NCBI GenBank assembly: GCA_012064415.1 | Contig: SSNU01000311.1 | Span: 436,503-500,502, forward strand | Direction: 5' to 3' | From: Gyrodactylus bullatarudis | Taxonomy: Eukaryota > Platyhelminthes > Monogenea > Gyrodactylidea > Gyrodactylidae | DNA: 64,000 bases | In this document: piece by piece, positions 63,976-64,000 of the stretch | How positions within the stretch are numbered: position 1 is the stretch's first letter | Layout of the letters: each line of letters opens with the position of its first letter | Translations under genes and position numbers: made by a program | The notes under the pieces: generated by a model | Seen by the model: only the letters and a program-made list of their open reading frames with translations | Database searches by the model: none | What the model was told of the DNA's origin: nothing

Positions 63976-64000
63976 ATTTTCAGGATCTGAAGAAAAAAAA

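Larger units (their letters stand above)
59684..64000 (-). other. Upstream intron DNA of the ELAV-like gene (no exon recognised)
   Basis: No RRM1 or RRM2 exon is visible on the minus strand, so the 5' exons probably lie past 64000 and this is intron. Contains an ATA microsatellite (63704-63719) and a dispersed repeat copy (about 63865-63975). Confidence 0.5.

Overview
This is an AT-rich, intron-containing nuclear window from an invertebrate animal. The gene set is metazoan and bilaterian: a YY1-type zinc-finger factor, an SH2B adaptor, an ELAV/Hu protein, RBM24/38, Rab11-FIP, USP2, SETD3 and MIC10. It carries non-LTR and Penelope-like retroelement remnants. I would guess an arthropod, perhaps a copepod, but nothing here fixes the species. 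None of the coding exons is bacterial or organellar.

Layout. 1-1172: an unrecognised Ser/Asn/Tyr-rich protein on the minus strand, running off the left edge. 2066-2413 (-): PTRHD1, head to head with an SH2B adaptor gene (2657-10216, +) whose first large intron holds a decayed antisense LINE. 10524-12790 (+): YY1-like. 13438-21978 (-): RBM24/38. 22568-23750 (-): a short CAP. 24162-32728 (-): a 14-exon C2-domain Rab11-FIP-like gene. 33511-37363 (+): USP2-like, whose last intron contains an intronless antisense multipass membrane gene (35627-37009). 37917-38203 (+): MIC10. 38309-39805 (-): SETD3-like, head to head with a small ERICH2-like gene (39900-40247). 40248-50483 is gene-poor, with Penelope-like fragments and a 446-base gap. 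50484-53141 (-): a selectin-like lectin/sushi membrane protein, divergent from a secreted C-type lectin (53595-54095, +). 55706-59683 (-): the 3' part of an ELAV-like gene. 59684-64000: no recognised exon.

The most unusual signal is intron size. Reassembling exons by homology, phase and GT-AG sites shows spliceosomal introns of only 20-32 nt. All five introns of the SETD3-like gene are in that range (24, 20, 32, 31, 25). Others occur in the USP2 (30), MIC10 (29), Rab11-FIP (28), YY1 (28) and C-type lectin (26) genes. Each would break the frame or bring in a stop if retained, and each removal restores a recognisable domain. Introns of about 56-60 nt and multi-kilobase introns sit beside them, so this is not a compacted genome. 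Other points of interest are the nested membrane gene, a CAP lacking its C-terminal CARP domain, and an SH2 domain with a roughly 50-residue insertion.

The genes do not form one pathway. Several are neighbours with shared promoters: PTRHD1/SH2B, FIP/USP2, SETD3/ERICH2 and the two lectins. Exon coordinates come from reading splice sites by eye and would need transcript support.
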